A stretch of DNA of 64,000 bases, taken from contig NZ_KV823453.1 in NCBI RefSeq assembly GCF_001815935.1, forward strand, positions 1 to 64,000. Reading direction: 5' to 3'. The notes beneath the pieces were generated by a model. It was not told the origin of the DNA. It made no database searches and saw only the letters and a list, made by a program, of their open reading frames with translations. The position numbers and the translations under genes are program-made. Source of the DNA: Corynebacterium sp. HMSC04H06. GTDB taxonomy: Bacteria > Actinomycetota > Actinomycetes > Mycobacteriales > Mycobacteriaceae. Every line of letters begins with the position of its first letter. Position 1 is the first letter of the stretch. Positions 1 through 8,291 of the stretch are shown piece after piece.

Positions 1-1199
1 GCGCCCGGCGTCACCGCACCCGGCGCACTCGGCGCGGCCACGTTCGCCGCCTGCGTCATCAGCTGTTCCCCGCGCAGCGCCGATTCCCCGGCCGGAATGA
101 GCCCTTGGTCAGCCAACCACTGGCCGCTGCGCTGGACGGCGTCGCGCATCTCCTGCCGCGTCGCCGGATCCAATCCCACACCGTCGACCGCACTAATCTG
201 CCCGTCGGCGACCTCGAAGGAACCCGGCCCCACACCCGGGCGGTTCATCAGCTCCTGTATCTGCCTCGGCAGGGTCACCCCCTCAGTGGAATAGCGCTGT
301 CCGTTGCCCTCCACGGCGCCCATTCCCAGTTGCAAATCCCCGCCACCACTGGCCGGGGCCTGGTCCATCAGACTGCGCTGAATCGGCATGGATTGCAGCA
401 CAATATTCTGCAAAATCCCCTGGTGCTTCATCAGCAGTGCCTGCTCCACCGCCTTCCGCGCCGCCGGGTCCGGGATGGCTAAAAGCGTGCCCCAGTCCGA
501 CGCCGCCACCACCTGGTCGGCTTGCAGACCGGCCAGCATGGTCGAGTTCTTCCCCGCCATCACCGTCGCATTAGCGGCGAACTGGCGCCCCGTGGCCGCG
601 ACCTCACGAATCTTGGCCGCCGCCCGGTCCGTGGTCTCCGATTGGTTTCGCGATTGCAACTGCCCGGCCAGCGCTTCCATCTCAGTCGAAATACCATTGA
701 CCCGCGACGCGAACTGCTGCCAGCGGTGAATCGTGTTGCTAATGCGCCCCATATTCGTAAACAGGAAGCCTTGCACCAGCCCGAACAACGACGAGCCCGT
801 ATTAACCACCGGCGGCACAAAACTAAACGGGCTATATCCCGGATCCGGCTGGTCAACAAGCGGCATCACCGACTTATTCACCGCCCCGCCGGCATCCGCG
901 ATATCCAGCCCATGCGCATTCGCATCTTCCTGCTGCTCGAAGCCCTGCGCCTCATCCCCCAGCACTGAGGCCATCCAGCCCAACTGGCCCGCAAACTTCT
1001 CCAACGTACTAAACGCCGACGCCGGGTCCATATGCACCGCCCGGCCGTGAATATCCCCCGTCCGGTCAACGCCCGTAATGGGCGAGAAGCCGAAGTCTAA
1101 AACGTCGAAACCGAATCCGGCTAGTTTTCGCGCTTCAATTTCCAGGCTGGAGAGTGTTTCAGATGCTGACGTTAAATCTGAAATTTCTAATCTAAGCAT
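1..1199 (-). CDS. Large helical protein, possibly ESX/WXG-associated (partial, 3' end outside window)
   Basis: An open reading frame runs from an ATG at 1199 off the left edge, giving at least 399 residues without a stop. The product has no signal peptide. It is rich in Ala, Gln and Gly and contains long helical stretches around residues 60-95 and 155-215. Helical segments separated by Gly/Pro-rich linkers resemble large ESX (type VII) substrates or associated proteins of actinobacteria. I do not see a clear WXG motif, so this is inference. Its start codon overlaps the end of the upstream DUF3558 lipoprotein gene by 8 bases, so the two are almost certainly co-transcribed. The reading frame is certain; the function is not recognised. 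Confidence 0.7.
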   Translation of the reverse strand, partial: MLRLEISDLTSASETLSSLEIEARKLAGFGFDVLDFGFSPITGVDRTGDIHGRAVHMDPASAFSTLEKFAGQLGWMASVLGDEAQGFEQQEDANAHGLDIADAGGAVNKSVMPLVDQPDPGYSPFSFVPPVVNTGSSLFGLVQGFLFTNMGRISNTIHRWQQFASRVNGISTEMEALAGQLQSRNQSETTDRAAAKIREVAATGRQFAANATVMAGKNSTMLAGLQADQVVAASDWGTLLAIPDPAARKAVEQALLMKHQGILQNIVLQSMPIQRSLMDQAPASGGGDLQLGMGAVEGNGQRYSTEGVTLPRQIQELMNRPGVGPGSFEVADGQISAVDGVGLDPATRQEMRDAVQRSGQWLADQGLIPAGESALRGEQLMTQAANVAAPSAPGAVTPG

Positions 1200-1815
1200 C
1201 GTCACCAGCCAGCTTCTTAATGTCTGAAACTGCACCTTCGCAACTGTTGGAAGGCTCCCCTTCGACCAGAAAGGCTTTCCCTAACATAACTACTCCCCCG
1301 GTGGTTTCTAAATAGGCTTTACATGAACTCACGGCTTTATGGTCTTCTGCGTACGTAGGAATTCCTTCGATTTCGCCATTGACCCTCGAGATCTCCACGA
1401 GGTCATCGGCGGTCATCTGGAAAGACGTGATGGTAACCAATGCATCCGGACCGTCCCCCTGTGCAAACTGGCAGATGGTGTGTCCGGAAACGTCGTAGGG
1501 CCGGCCAAGGCCAGCGGCTTCGAATTCTTCTACCGTTATTTCTGAACAAGGCTGAAAAAGCTCAAACCCAAAGTCCATGACATCCGGCTTCCCTAATGGG
1601 GGAAGCAAGGACTCAGCGGACTCAGGGTTTGAGCTGTGGGGTTCTGCTTCAGATGCAACATCCGCGGGCTCGGACGCCGCCCCCTCGGCACCAACGGTGT
1701 TGTGCTCATCTTCAGCAGTAAGCTCCGAACCAGTTTCAGAGAAACCGACTCCGGAACAACCCCCGGCGAGAAAGGCCGCGGCTACTGCCACGCTGCTCAG
1801 TACCTTTCTAACCAT
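1192..1815 (-). CDS. DUF3558-like lipoprotein
   Basis: A 207-residue secreted lipoprotein. Residues 1-20 form a signal peptide with lipobox LAGGC, and Cys20 is the predicted lipidation site. A low-complexity Glu/Ala/Ser-rich linker follows to about residue 70, then a globular domain with four cysteines (in the contexts QPCSE, TICQF, SSCKA and NSCEG). This is the layout of DUF3558 actinobacterial lipoproteins, where two disulfides are expected. I chose the ATG at 1815 because it directly precedes the signal peptide; an open frame continues upstream to 1866. The stop overlaps the start of the downstream large helical protein, which suggests a two-gene unit at the cell envelope. The specific role is unknown. 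Confidence 0.75.
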   Translation of the reverse strand: MVRKVLSSVAVAAAFLAGGCSGVGFSETGSELTAEDEHNTVGAEGAASEPADVASEAEPHSSNPESAESLLPPLGKPDVMDFGFELFQPCSEITVEEFEAAGLGRPYDVSGHTICQFAQGDGPDALVTITSFQMTADDLVEISRVNGEIEGIPTYAEDHKAVSSCKAYLETTGGVVMLGKAFLVEGEPSNSCEGAVSDIKKLAGDDA

Positions 1816-2350
1816 GTGTTCCCCCGATCTTTCTGCGTGCCCCACCTCAACGAGTGAGACCGCCACCCCAGCAACAAAAGCTACCCCGAGCTTGGCTTTT
1901 ATTACCGGGGCGAAGCACTCGGAAGTCCCTTTTCGGTTCTCCCTCGTGCCCCTTAGCGGCGGCCTCGGTACCTAGTGTGCATGAACATCAAAGTTTTGTC
2001 TTCCCGAGCCGTCAAATTATTTCTTCCAACCGTCTCTCCCGGATTCGGTCAAATAACCCAATTAACAGAAAGTTGACAGCGTAGGTGCAGGCCATTCGCG
2101 GTTTAAAAGCTGCATGAAAGTAACCCACTTCTTTTTTACCCCAACTGAAACTTGAAGGAATGGGGGTACCCGGAATTACATATTTGTCATAAGCCTTCCG
2201 ACAATTTTGACCTTCTCTCGCAGCTCACGACGTCGTGCCAATCGGACTGGCGACGGCAACCTGTCTACTCACTGAAGGTTTAGCGAATCCGCTTGACGGA
2301 AGGCCGCCAACGTGGCCACCACGAAGTCCATTTCCCCAGCCCCGCTCTCG
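1816..2350. other. Intergenic region without a recognised gene
   Basis: About 530 bases upstream of the lipoprotein gene. It is more AT-rich than its surroundings between roughly 1990 and 2220. The promoter of the leftward lipoprotein operon should lie here, but I see no convincing -35/-10 pair. Open frames in it show no coding character. Confidence 0.5.
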
Positions 2351-2421
2351 CCCAATGAACCCTTCGCGCTCACCGGAACGGGCGATCCGCGCATCTTCCC
2401 TCTCCCAGTGACCGCGAAGGG
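2351..2421. repeat. Hairpin repeat, copy 1
   Basis: First of two near-identical 71-bp units. It is bounded by the inverted arms CCCTTCGCG (2360-2368) and CGCGAAGGG (2413-2421). Counting the adjoining bases, the arms pair at 15 of 17 positions. Confidence 0.85.
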
Positions 2422-2440
2422 CACACGTAGCTGCCCAGCG

Positions 2441-2511
2441 CCCGATGAACCCTTCGCGCTCACCGGAACAGACAATCTGTGCATTTTCCCTCTCCCAGTG
2501 ACCGCGAAGGG
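2441..2511. repeat. Hairpin repeat, copy 2
   Basis: Second unit, spaced exactly 90 bp from copy 1, with the same inverted arms at 2450-2458 and 2503-2511. The two copies differ at only a few positions, mostly transitions in the central loop. Confidence 0.85.
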
Positions 2512-2571
2512 AGCACGTGAGCCGCAGACCGGGAAAACCGGTCAAGTCAGGGGTGGCGTGCGCCAGATATG

Positions 2572-2605
2572 CAAAACCGCCCCTCCCCCTGAAGGGAAAG
2601 GCGGT
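2572..2605 (-). terminator. Probable Rho-independent terminator of the Bax-inhibitor-like gene
   Basis: An ACCGCC/GGCGGT stem (2576-2581 with 2600-2605) is followed on the minus strand by a TTTT run. It sits just past the stop codon at 2627. Confidence 0.55.
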
Positions 2606-2626
2606 CAAGAGAAAGCTTGGTGCGAG

Positions 2627-3421
2627 CTAGCGGTTCTGGAAGTAGCTCAGCAGGCGCAGGATCTCGGTGTAGAGCCAGACCAGGGTGACGGCCAGGCCGA
2701 GGGCCACGCCCCACGCGTGGGATGCCGGAGCGTTGGCGCGGATGAGGCGGTCGGCCAGGTCGAAATCATTCATGAAGGACAGGGCAGCCAACACAATGCA
2801 GACGATGGAGAAGATGATCGCCAAGGTGCCGCCGTCGCGCAGCGGGTTGTTGCCGGTGAACAGGGCCAGCAGCAGGTTACCGATGGCTAGCACGAAGACG
2901 CCGATGATGGCGCCGGAGACAATCTTGCGGAAACGCGGGGTCACCTTGACGGCGCCGGTCTTGTAGACGAAGAGCATGCCCAGGAAGACTCCGACAGTAC
3001 CCAGAACGGCCTGGCCGATCAGGGCTCCAGCATCGGAGCCGCCCACGGTGAAGTAGCCGGAAATCAGCAGGGAGAACCCGCCGATGAACAGTCCCTCAAA
3101 TGCTGCGTAGATAAGGGTGACGACTGCGGAGTCCCACTTCTTGCCGAAGGTGGCGACCAGGACGGTCACGAAGCCGCCGATGCCGCCGACCAGCGTAAGG
3201 ATCATCGACAGCGAAGCGTCACCGGTAACTACGGCGATCCCGAAGTTGACGACTGCCAGTGCGATAATGACGCCGAGCGTAATACCCGTCTTGGTGACGA
3301 CGTCATCGACGGTCATCGGGCGCTCCGGAGCCTGGCCGTAAGCCTGCGGATCGTGGTAGCCGTTCGATGATTGTTGCTCCGAGGTGGCAAGCGTGTTCAT
3401 GACCGGGTTGCTACTGCGCAA
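2627..3421 (-). CDS. Bax inhibitor-1/YccA family membrane protein
   Basis: A 264-residue integral membrane protein with a polar N-terminus of about 45 residues and then seven strongly hydrophobic segments. The pattern fits the Bax inhibitor-1-like (YccA) family of actinobacteria, whose members also commonly open with the RSSNPV motif seen here. That motif implies the TTG at 3421 as start, preceded by purine-rich AAGGAAAGG about 12 bases upstream; an ATG at 3400 is the alternative. These proteins sit in the cytoplasmic membrane and have been linked to calcium leak or protease control elsewhere; the role here is unknown. The gene stands alone, with a terminator-like hairpin downstream. Confidence 0.85.
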   Translation of the reverse strand: MRSSNPVMNTLATSEQQSSNGYHDPQAYGQAPERPMTVDDVVTKTGITLGVIIALAVVNFGIAVVTGDASLSMILTLVGGIGGFVTVLVATFGKKWDSAVVTLIYAAFEGLFIGGFSLLISGYFTVGGSDAGALIGQAVLGTVGVFLGMLFVYKTGAVKVTPRFRKIVSGAIIGVFVLAIGNLLLALFTGNNPLRDGGTLAIIFSIVCIVLAALSFMNDFDLADRLIRANAPASHAWGVALGLAVTLVWLYTEILRLLSYFQNR

Positions 3422-3540
3422 GGGAATCCCGCTTCCTTTCCTTTTCTTGGGAATATGTCTAGGGGTCTAGGGTCTGGTCACTAGTGTCAACGCATCGCGT
3501 TTCCAGATAGTTCCCACGCTGTTGACTTATACCCAAAATT

Positions 3541-4539
3541 CTAGTTGACCGGTGGCTCCGGGGGTGTACCGCCGCCTTCCCCCGGGCCGCCTCCGCCGGG
3601 GCCACCCTGGCCCGGGCCATTGCCGCCGGCAGGAGGTTGTCCGCCGGTCGCCTTGTCGGTGATGTCGACGGGAACGTCGATCTCCAGCTGATAGCCAGCG
3701 GTTTTTGATCCAGATACCGCCGGGGTCTGGGCGTCCCAGCCGTCGGAAAAGACGTTGTCGGTCTCCAGGGTTATGTTGTTGAGGTTGTCGGCCGAGCCAG
3801 CGTAAACGCTGTCGCTGTAGCAGGCACGGGCGACCTCTTCCGGCACCACTATCTGCGAGGTCAGCACGGAATTGGAGGCATCGGTAATTTCGTCAATACT
3901 GGTGAATACCTCGAAGTGGATGTGCGGCCAGCGCCCGCTGTAACAGCCGGGAACGATGGAATCGAAAGTCACGCTGCCGTTGTCGTCAGTGATCTGGACA
4001 CCGCGCAGCCAAGTTTGGTCCGTCACGCCGTCGGAGTACATGGAATATTCGCCCTCGCCATTGCAGTGCCAGACGTAGACTGCGGCACCGGCCAGCGGTT
4101 GGTTGTCGTTGGCGATGTCGATGAGGTTCATCGTCAGCGTCATGGGTACGCCTTCCACCGAGCCGTTACCGTCGACGGAAGTGGTCAGGTCACGGCGTTC
4201 GACGCCGCTTTCGTCCAGGATGTCAGGACCATTGGAGCCGTCGCCTGGGTACGGTCCCGCGGTTTCGTTGTTCAACTCAGACAGTTCTTGGCCGGCGTAC
4301 TTCGAGGCGGCGTTGGGGTTCGTGGCCGGAGCTGACGATGCCGCACTGCTCGAGGCCGTGCGCGTCCCACCGGGACTGCAGGCGGCCAGGGCAGCCGCGC
4401 CGGCGCCGATGCCGAATATTCCTAGGACCCGGCGTCGGCTCACCATCGTGCGCATGTCGAATGCGAGTCCCTGATCTTCGATGTCGTCACCCGGGCGCTC
4501 AAGCCGGCGACCTTCAAAATAGCTATCTTGTGTGCTCAT
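3541..4539 (-). CDS. Tat-exported intradiol dioxygenase-like lipoprotein
   Basis: A 332-residue protein related to protocatechuate 3,4-dioxygenase/intradiol ring-cleavage enzymes. A twin-arginine motif SRRRVLG (residues 34-40), a hydrophobic stretch and lipobox LAAC (Cys54) indicate Tat export and lipid anchoring. The core holds the family's non-haem iron ligands: a Tyr in GEYSMY, a Tyr in GCYSG, and two His in RWPHIHFEV. The C-terminus is a Gly/Pro-rich tail of about 35 residues. I chose the ATG at 4539 over an upstream in-frame start because the family-like sequence starts there and AGGGTTGA precedes it. Extracellular intradiol-like proteins are known in actinobacteria but their substrates are mostly undefined. 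No aromatic catabolism genes are nearby. Confidence 0.85.
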   Translation of the reverse strand: MSTQDSYFEGRRLERPGDDIEDQGLAFDMRTMVSRRRVLGIFGIGAGAAALAACSPGGTRTASSSAASSAPATNPNAASKYAGQELSELNNETAGPYPGDGSNGPDILDESGVERRDLTTSVDGNGSVEGVPMTLTMNLIDIANDNQPLAGAAVYVWHCNGEGEYSMYSDGVTDQTWLRGVQITDDNGSVTFDSIVPGCYSGRWPHIHFEVFTSIDEITDASNSVLTSQIVVPEEVARACYSDSVYAGSADNLNNITLETDNVFSDGWDAQTPAVSGSKTAGYQLEIDVPVDITDKATGGQPPAGGNGPGQGGPGGGGPGEGGGTPPEPPVN

Positions 4540-4569
4540 GACTTCAACCCTAAAGCGCAATCTTGTACA

Positions 4570-4635
4570 CTCCCCGGACAGTAACGGAAAGGTTCCCGTG
4601 CAGTTACGGGGACGTTCCCGGACAGTTACTGGATG
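4570..4635. repeat. Three tandem 22-bp repeats between divergent genes
   Basis: Three directly adjoining 22-bp units lie at 4570-4591, 4592-4613 and 4614-4635. The shared core is TTCCCGNRCAGTTACNGG, and the middle copy contains the inverted repeat CCCGT-N6-ACGGG. The array begins 31 bp upstream of the leftward dioxygenase start and ends 135 bp before the rightward surface-protein start, so it could be a cluster of regulator-binding sites. Confidence 0.8.
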
Positions 4636-4770
4636 ATACCTGTATCCAATTTCGAATCGCAGCCTCAGGGTTTTCCTAGTGTTTACCTCGTTGTCGAGCC
4701 CCGGCTACCGCGGGCGCATAAGGTGTTGTCTGCTCTTTTTCTCTGTCCCTATAAGAAAGGAACCCTGCCC

Positions 4771-6363
4771 ATGTCCGCAGTTTCCCGCCGTCGTTGGTTC
4801 CCGGCTACCGTCGCTGCCACGATGACCTTCAGTGCCTTGTCCGTACCCACCGCCCTTGCGCAGGAGACCCCTAAGTCCCCCGTGGTTATCAACGAGGTGG
4901 AGTCCAACGGCGACTCGGTCGGTGACTGGGTTGAGCTGGCCAATACCGACGAAGTGAATTCGGTAGACATCAGCGGCTGGTCCATCCTCGATGATGATGA
5001 CAACCACACCCCGATCGTCTTCCCAGAGGGCACCGAGATTGAGTCCGGTGGCTACTTCAGCTTCTACACCGACCTGAAGGACGACGGCTTCGGCCTAGGC
5101 GGCAACGACTCGGTCCGACTCTACGATGCCGACGGCCAGCTCGTCGACACGACCACCTGGGAAGGCCATGCTGCCACCACCTGGGGCCGCGTTCCGGACA
5201 TGACCGGCGAATTCGCCGTCACCGGTGAGCCGACCCGAGGCGCCACCAATATCGCCGAGAACGAGACCGAACCGGTCGCGGACGCGGAGTGGCCCTTCGA
5301 TCCGCAGAGCGTCAAGGATGTTGACTTGGGCGCGGAATTTTCCATCGAGGATTTCTCGGGCATCGATTTCGACGCCGGTGGCCGCGCCTGGGTGGTCAAC
5401 AACGACGAGGGCGGCCTGCTGGCCCTCGACTACGACGTTGAGAGCGGTAATTACACCGTCGCCGGGCAGTGGAATCTGAAGTACCCGGACGGCAGCGGCC
5501 TGCCAGACGCCGAGGGTATTACCGTGGCCGAGGATGGTTCCCTTTACGTCGCCACCGAGCGCGACAACGCATCCAAGAATGTCTCCCGCCCGTCCGTGCT
5601 GCACTTCGCTGCCCCGACCAGCGAGGGCGGAGATCTGATCGCCGAGCAAGAATGGAACCTCGCCGAGTTCACTGGCGACATCGCCGCTAACTCCGGCCTA
5701 GAGGCTATCTCAGCTCTTGGCGGCGGCGAGTTTGCCGTCGGTGTTGAGGCTAACGGCGAGGTCCTCTTCGTCGACCTGTCCGCCGATGCCCCGGTCCTGA
5801 AACAGCGCTACCGCTCCCCGTTCGAGGGAGTCATGGCACTGGACTACGACGCGGAATCCGGCGTCCTGCGCGCCCTATGCGACGAGGTCTGCGAAGGCGC
5901 GTCCATCGAGCTGACCAAGGCCGATGGCGAGTGGAAGGCCACCTCCGAGATCCAGGCCCGACCGGCCGAAATGGACAACGTGGCCAACGAAGGCTTCGCT
6001 ACGCACACTTTCGCCGGCGAGTGCACCGGCGGCAAGCAGGAAGAAACCACCGTCTTCCTCTGGGCCGATGACGGCGTGACCGAAGGCATTCCTTTCCGCG
6101 CTGCGGAAAACACCCGCACCGCCGACTGCGACGCCGACAACGGCCAGGACGACGATCAACCGTCCCAGTCCTCCGGTTCCTCGGCTTCTTCCGCGTCTTC
6201 GGCGTCCTCCCTGTCCTCCCTGGGTGGTTCTAGCGTCGGCGGAATCCTCGCGGCCGTGGTCGGCATCATTGCCGTCATGGGCGGCACTCTGGCTTTCTCC
6301 AAGGCGCTGCCGCAGCAGCTGCTCGACCTGCTGCCCGCCGAGGTTCGCCAGTTCCTGGGCTAA
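4771..6363 (+). CDS. Lamin-tail-domain surface protein with C-terminal membrane anchor
   Basis: A 530-residue secreted protein. Residues 1-32 are a signal peptide ending ALAQ. Residues 36 to about 140 read as a lamin-tail domain (VVINEVESNGDSVGDWVELA, then DISGWSILDDDD), a beta-sandwich fold found in bacterial surface proteins and nucleases. Residues from about 175 to 430 look like a beta-propeller of the SdiA-regulated/esterase-like phytase type. A Ser-rich linker and one hydrophobic segment (about 485-505) close the protein, a tail typical of corynebacterial surface proteins. I chose the ATG at 4771 because GAAAGG lies 11 bases upstream; the open frame reaches back to 4633 but lacks a signal there. 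The substrate is unknown. Confidence 0.8.
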   Translation: MSAVSRRRWFPATVAATMTFSALSVPTALAQETPKSPVVINEVESNGDSVGDWVELANTDEVNSVDISGWSILDDDDNHTPIVFPEGTEIESGGYFSFYTDLKDDGFGLGGNDSVRLYDADGQLVDTTTWEGHAATTWGRVPDMTGEFAVTGEPTRGATNIAENETEPVADAEWPFDPQSVKDVDLGAEFSIEDFSGIDFDAGGRAWVVNNDEGGLLALDYDVESGNYTVAGQWNLKYPDGSGLPDAEGITVAEDGSLYVATERDNASKNVSRPSVLHFAAPTSEGGDLIAEQEWNLAEFTGDIAANSGLEAISALGGGEFAVGVEANGEVLFVDLSADAPVLKQRYRSPFEGVMALDYDAESGVLRALCDEVCEGASIELTKADGEWKATSEIQARPAEMDNVANEGFATHTFAGECTGGKQEETTVFLWADDGVTEGIPFRAAENTRTADCDADNGQDDDQPSQSSGSSASSASSASSLSSLGGSSVGGILAAVVGIIAVMGGTLAFSKALPQQLLDLLPAEVRQFLG

Positions 6364-6422
6364 GCCACTCCAGCCCGCATCCCCCGCGAATCTAGCCGGG
6401 TTCTAGCGGGCTTTAGACAGAC

Positions 6423-6452
6423 AAAAAGACCAGCCTGATGGCTGGTCTTTTT
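6423..6452. terminator. Bidirectional Rho-independent terminator
   Basis: An AAAAAGACCAGCC/GGCTGGTCTTTTT stem with a TGAT loop ends in U-runs on both strands. It lies between the convergent surface-protein gene and the MFS gene. Confidence 0.9.
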
Positions 6453-6543
6453 CGTATTCGACGGCTCCCGCAGGCCCTGGTTCTAAGGTCTCTGGCTTGC
6501 TTTCCTAGGTCTTGCTAGCGGCGGACTTGTAAGCCTTGGGGTC

Positions 6544-7998
6544 TTAAGCCGGCTCGGCGCTCTCCACGGTCTTGACCTCACCATGGTCTTCCGGCTTGCG
6601 CAGGAACAGCGCGGCGATGACGGCCACGACAAGCAGGCCGCCGCAGACCATGAAGGCGGTAGCGGCGCCATCGCCCTGGGCTGCGCGCGTTCCCCCGCCG
6701 GCGCCGGCAACGTGGCCGAAGATGGCGATCATCACGGCGATGCCCGCCGCGCCAGCAAGCTGAAGCAGCGTGTTGAGGATGGCGGAGCCATGCGAGTAGA
6801 TCTCGGACGGCAGCGACGACAGCGCGGTGGTAATCAGCGGGGTAAGAGACAGCGCCATGGCGACGCCGAAGATAGTGTACTGCACCACCAGGAGCCAGAC
6901 CGGAGACTCCTCATTGACCGTGCCCATCCAGAGCAGCGCCGCCGCGCCGATCATGGTGCCGGGGACGACCAGCGGGCGGGGCCCGACGCGGTCATAGAAG
7001 GCGCCGGCGATCGGCGAAAGGACCGTTTCCACGAGGCCGCCCGGCAGGGAGGCCAGGCCGGCGACCAGCGCGGTGGTCAGCAGCGTGCCCTGGAGGTAGA
7101 GCGGCAGGGTGTTGGCCATGCCCAGCATCGCGGCCTGGAAGAGCACGATGACGATGATGGCGACGACGAAGTTCTTCACCGTCAGCGGGGTCAGATCCAG
7201 CAGTGCGCGGCCGCTCGGGGCCAGGGCGAGCTGGCGCCAGATGAACAGCGCGAGCCCGGCAACGCCGGCAATGGACACGCCGATGACCACGCCGGCACCG
7301 TCGCCGCCATCAATGAGCACGCCCGCTGAGGAAAGCCCGTAGACCAAGCCGCCGAAGGCGACGGCGGACAGCACCACGGAGAGGACATCGAGCGGGGCGC
7401 GCTTGAGTTCGCTGACGTTCCGCAGCTTCCAGGCGGCGAAGGCGGCGGCCATGGCGACGAGGGCCGCCATGATCCAGAAGGTGGTGTGCCAGGTAGACAC
7501 GGACATGACCGCGCCGGCGAAGGTCGGGCCCAGGGCCGGGCCGACGGCCATGACGATCGCGATAACCCCCATGACGGTGCCGCGCACCTTCGGCGGCACG
7601 ACGGTCATGACGACGGTCATCTGCAGTGGCAGGAGGATGGCGGTGCCGACAGCCTGGAGGACACGCCCGCCGAGCAGGATTGCGAACGTCGGGGAAAAGG
7701 CCGCCACGGCGGAGCCGATAAGGAAGGAGCCCACCGCGAAGAAGTACACCGAGCGCGTGGTGAAGCGGTCCAGGATCCAGCCGGTCATCGGCATCATGAT
7801 GGCCATGGTCAGCAGCACGCCGGTCAGCAGCCACTGCACGATCGCGGAGGTGACCTCGAATTCGGTCATGATGGCCGGCAGCGCCACCGACAGCGCCGTC
7901 TCATTAAGCAGCATCACAAAAGTGGTCAGTGCGAGCACCGAAATGATGAGCGTGGTCTCCCCCGACAGGGAGCGCGAACGCGGATCGGGTGTGGTCAT
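6544..7998 (-). CDS. DHA2-family MFS drug/proton antiporter
   Basis: A 484-residue membrane protein with about 14 hydrophobic segments, the size and topology of the EmrB/QacA (DHA2) subfamily. Family hallmarks include LNETALSVALPAI in helix 1, the loop motif GWILDRFTTRSVY between helices 2 and 3, and GPALGPTFAGA in helix 5 (antiporter motif C). It probably exports amphipathic compounds at the expense of the proton gradient. The ATG at 7998 has AGGAGA 8 bases upstream. No dedicated regulator gene is adjacent. The substrate cannot be read from sequence. Confidence 0.88.
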   Translation of the reverse strand: MTTPDPRSRSLSGETTLIISVLALTTFVMLLNETALSVALPAIMTEFEVTSAIVQWLLTGVLLTMAIMMPMTGWILDRFTTRSVYFFAVGSFLIGSAVAAFSPTFAILLGGRVLQAVGTAILLPLQMTVVMTVVPPKVRGTVMGVIAIVMAVGPALGPTFAGAVMSVSTWHTTFWIMAALVAMAAAFAAWKLRNVSELKRAPLDVLSVVLSAVAFGGLVYGLSSAGVLIDGGDGAGVVIGVSIAGVAGLALFIWRQLALAPSGRALLDLTPLTVKNFVVAIIVIVLFQAAMLGMANTLPLYLQGTLLTTALVAGLASLPGGLVETVLSPIAGAFYDRVGPRPLVVPGTMIGAAALLWMGTVNEESPVWLLVVQYTIFGVAMALSLTPLITTALSSLPSEIYSHGSAILNTLLQLAGAAGIAVMIAIFGHVAGAGGGTRAAQGDGAATAFMVCGGLLVVAVIAALFLRKPEDHGEVKTVESAEPA

Positions 7999-8120
7999 CC
8001 GGCAATCTCCTGGAAAAACAAATTAAAAAGGGCCGCACGCCCCTTAACTAGGGACGGGCGGCATAAACGTGATAAGTCAACAATGCTGGACATTTGCGGC
8101 GCTGTCAATTCGCCAGACCA

Positions 8121-8197
8121 TGGTGCCCCCAGTGGGACTCGAACCCACACTGAATTGATTTTAAGTCAACTGCCTCTGCCGATTGGGCTATAGGGGC
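8121..8197 (-). tRNA. tRNA-Leu(UAA)
   Basis: Read on the minus strand, a complete cloverleaf: acceptor GCCCCTA/TGGGGGC, a 3-bp D stem, anticodon stem GTTGA/TCAAT with loop CTTAAAA (anticodon UAA), a 5-nt variable loop, T arm GTGGG-TTCGAGT-CCCAC, discriminator A and an encoded CCA (8121-8123). UAA decodes leucine UUA codons. The very short variable loop is unusual for bacterial leucine tRNA, which normally carries a long variable arm. Confidence 0.9.
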
Positions 8198-8291
8198 TTG
8201 TGCAACCCTTTGTGAGTCTAATTCACCACCGGCCCCGGGTGAAAACCGGGTTGCGGTTTACCCCGGGCCGGTCGCTCTGGGCGAAGACCCC

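Noticed and set aside
2073-2078. TTGACA promoter element
   Set aside because: No -10 element at suitable spacing on the plus strand, and no rightward gene follows.
2225-2890. Frames through the hairpin repeats on both strands
   Set aside because: They code only for the repeat in translation and run into the Bax-inhibitor gene; no independent coding sign.
4570-4635. CRISPR-like array
   Set aside because: Units adjoin without spacers and only three are present; they are tandem repeats, not CRISPR.
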